DNA from: Phycisphaerae bacterium
GTDB taxonomy: Bacteria > Planctomycetota > Phycisphaerae > Sedimentisphaerales > SM23-30
Direction of reading: 5' to 3'
DNA: 5,347 nucleotides
Assembly (NCBI GenBank): GCA_021736565.1
Contig: JAIPFO010000269.1
Span: 1-5,347, forward strand
The notes beneath the pieces were generated by a model. That model did no database searches, was not told where the DNA came from, and saw nothing but the letters and a program-made list of their open reading frames with translations. Shown piece after piece: positions 4,870 to 5,347 of this stretch. Each line of letters opens with the position of its first letter. Within the stretch, counting starts at the first letter, position 1. The position numbers and the translations under genes were made by a program.

Positions 4870-5173
4870 TTATGTGCATCTAAATGAGCCACAGAATTGG
4901 ACAAGGCAATCTCTCAGGGACGTCAAAGAAACGATAATCAGTGGCCAAATGCGTGGTTTTGCTATTATTGTGGCTGAAATAGTTTCAAAATGAAGTTAAA
5001 AAGCTTGTTTTTCGAGACATCTTTGGTATTCTATTAGAAAAGAAGCCTGGCGGCGAAGTTAGGCTGAAATATACAATGTTATATGGAAAATCCCAGCTAA
5101 AACTAAAGTCGACAAAACCTTGGTGGTTCAAGTTGAATTTGGTAAAATTGATAGCATTGAAAGGGTAGAATAA
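4822..5173 (+). pseudogene. Frameshifted gene relic ahead of the PQQ-like gene
   Basis: Protein-like segments follow one another across three plus-strand frames. The first is MTNNITEAVYRSAKESLCAS from 4822, with a TGA at 4885 and then ATELDKAIS. The second is RDVKETIISGQMRGFAIIVA and EIVSK (4916-4990). The third is EVKKLVFRDIFGILLEKKPG and GEV (4992-5060). The fourth is AEIYNVIWKIPAKTKVDKTL, continuing VVQVEFGKIDSIERVE, to the TAA at 5171-5173. One nonsense codon and three small indels would restore a protein of about 117 residues. The final stop overlaps the next ATG as TAATG, typical of an operon partner. I do not recognise the family. A cluster of sequencing indels is an alternative, but lpxB, the lipoprotein gene and the other complete ORFs read cleanly. 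The first 70 bases are uncertain because a minus-strand frame also looks plausible there. Confidence 0.45.
5161..5165 (+). promoter_or_regulatory. Ribosome binding site of the PQQ-like propeller gene
   Basis: AAGGG, preceded by GA, lies 7 bases before the ATG at 5173, inside the last codons of the preceding relic. It supports that start. Confidence 0.6.
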
Positions 5174-5347
5174 TGTTTCGCAAAGAGTTAAATGGGAAAT
5201 GTCAGGTAATTATGTTTGCGGCTGTTACTTTTGTTTTTAGTTGCAGTGTCTCGGTTTTTGCGGGTGGCAATACGACCTGGCCTGATTTTCGCGGCCCTGG
5301 AGCAAACGGTATTTCGGATGTTTCCAAAGTTCCGATAGCCTGGAGCG
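5173..5347 (+). CDS. Exported PQQ-like beta-propeller protein, N-terminal fragment
   Basis: The first 58 residues are visible and the gene runs off the right edge. A Sec signal peptide is clear: positively charged start (MFRKELNGKC), hydrophobic core VIMFAAVTFVFSCSVSV, and a likely cleavage after Ala30 (VFA-GG). The mature protein opens with TWPDFRGPGANGIS and PIAWS. The WPxFRGPxxxGxS opening is the hallmark of the large PQQ-like (WD40-type) beta-propeller proteins that planctomycetes and verrucomicrobia export in many copies. In these the repeat carries an outer-strand Trp/Gly pattern and usually no proven PQQ binding. The function of the individual protein is unknown; envelope or periplasmic location is expected. 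The start is fixed by AAGGG 7 bases upstream and a one-base overlap with the preceding stop (TAATG). Confidence 0.85.
   Translation, partial: MFRKELNGKCQVIMFAAVTFVFSCSVSVFAGGNTTWPDFRGPGANGISDVSKVPIAWS

Noticed and set aside
4992..5165. A 58-codon open frame continuing straight on from EVKKLVFRDIFGILLEKKPG, and its open complement on the minus strand.
   Set aside because: Past 5061 the product turns into a Lys/Leu/Trp-rich sequence without balance, whereas the neighbouring plus frame gives a convincing C-terminus ending exactly at the next gene's start.
1..5347. A CRISPR array, integron attC series, or insertion sequence with terminal repeats.
   Set aside because: The repeats seen are only two or three diverged copies at irregular spacing, and no transposase, integrase or Cas gene can be read in any frame.

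Overview
The window most likely comes from a Gram-negative bacterium of the Planctomycetota (a Phycisphaerae-like lineage is my best guess; Verrucomicrobiota is the main alternative). Three things point there: a lipid A gene (lpxB); a secreted DUF1080 (3-keto-disaccharide hydrolase-like) lipoprotein; and, at the right edge, the start of an exported protein with the WPDFRGPGANGIS signature of the PQQ-like beta-propeller proteins abundant in that group. The taxonomic call is inference from gene families, not from a marker gene.

Left part (1-1997): two minus-strand genes. The 5' third or so of an AsmA-like, membrane-anchored envelope protein runs off the left edge (1-702). Upstream of it lies a DUF1080 lipoprotein gene (961-1611). 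About 47 bp of related sequence lies immediately outside both ends of the lipoprotein gene (898-944 and 1657-1703). In the left copy this repeat supplies the -35 half of a good minus-strand promoter for the AsmA-like gene. The gap before lpxB holds a short hairpin repeat and a possible 51-codon minus-strand ORF.

Centre (1998-3194): a complete lpxB on the plus strand. A promoter-like sequence places the predicted transcription start almost on its ATG, and there is no Shine-Dalgarno sequence. A second, better-paired copy of the hairpin repeat follows its stop codon.

Right part (3195-5172): a gene-poor, AT-richer accessory-looking stretch. It holds a possible coding remnant (3379-3510) and two small unrecognised ORFs joined by an ATGA overlap (3689-3802 and 3799-4119). 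Next come a cluster of nested GC-rich inverted repeats (about 4270-4375), a zinc-ribbon/two-helix membrane protein that has lost its first zinc knuckle (4435-4722), and a frameshifted gene relic (4822-5173). The relic's stop codon overlaps the ATG of the PQQ-like beta-propeller protein (5173 to the right edge). A possible minus-strand remnant lies at 4747-4869.

Functionally, the intact genes are all envelope-related: outer-membrane lipid synthesis, an AsmA-like envelope protein, a lipoprotein and an exported propeller protein. They do not form one operon. The small-gene region from 3379 to 5172 looks like decaying accessory DNA rather than a recognisable system; I did not find a coherent known defence or mobile system.
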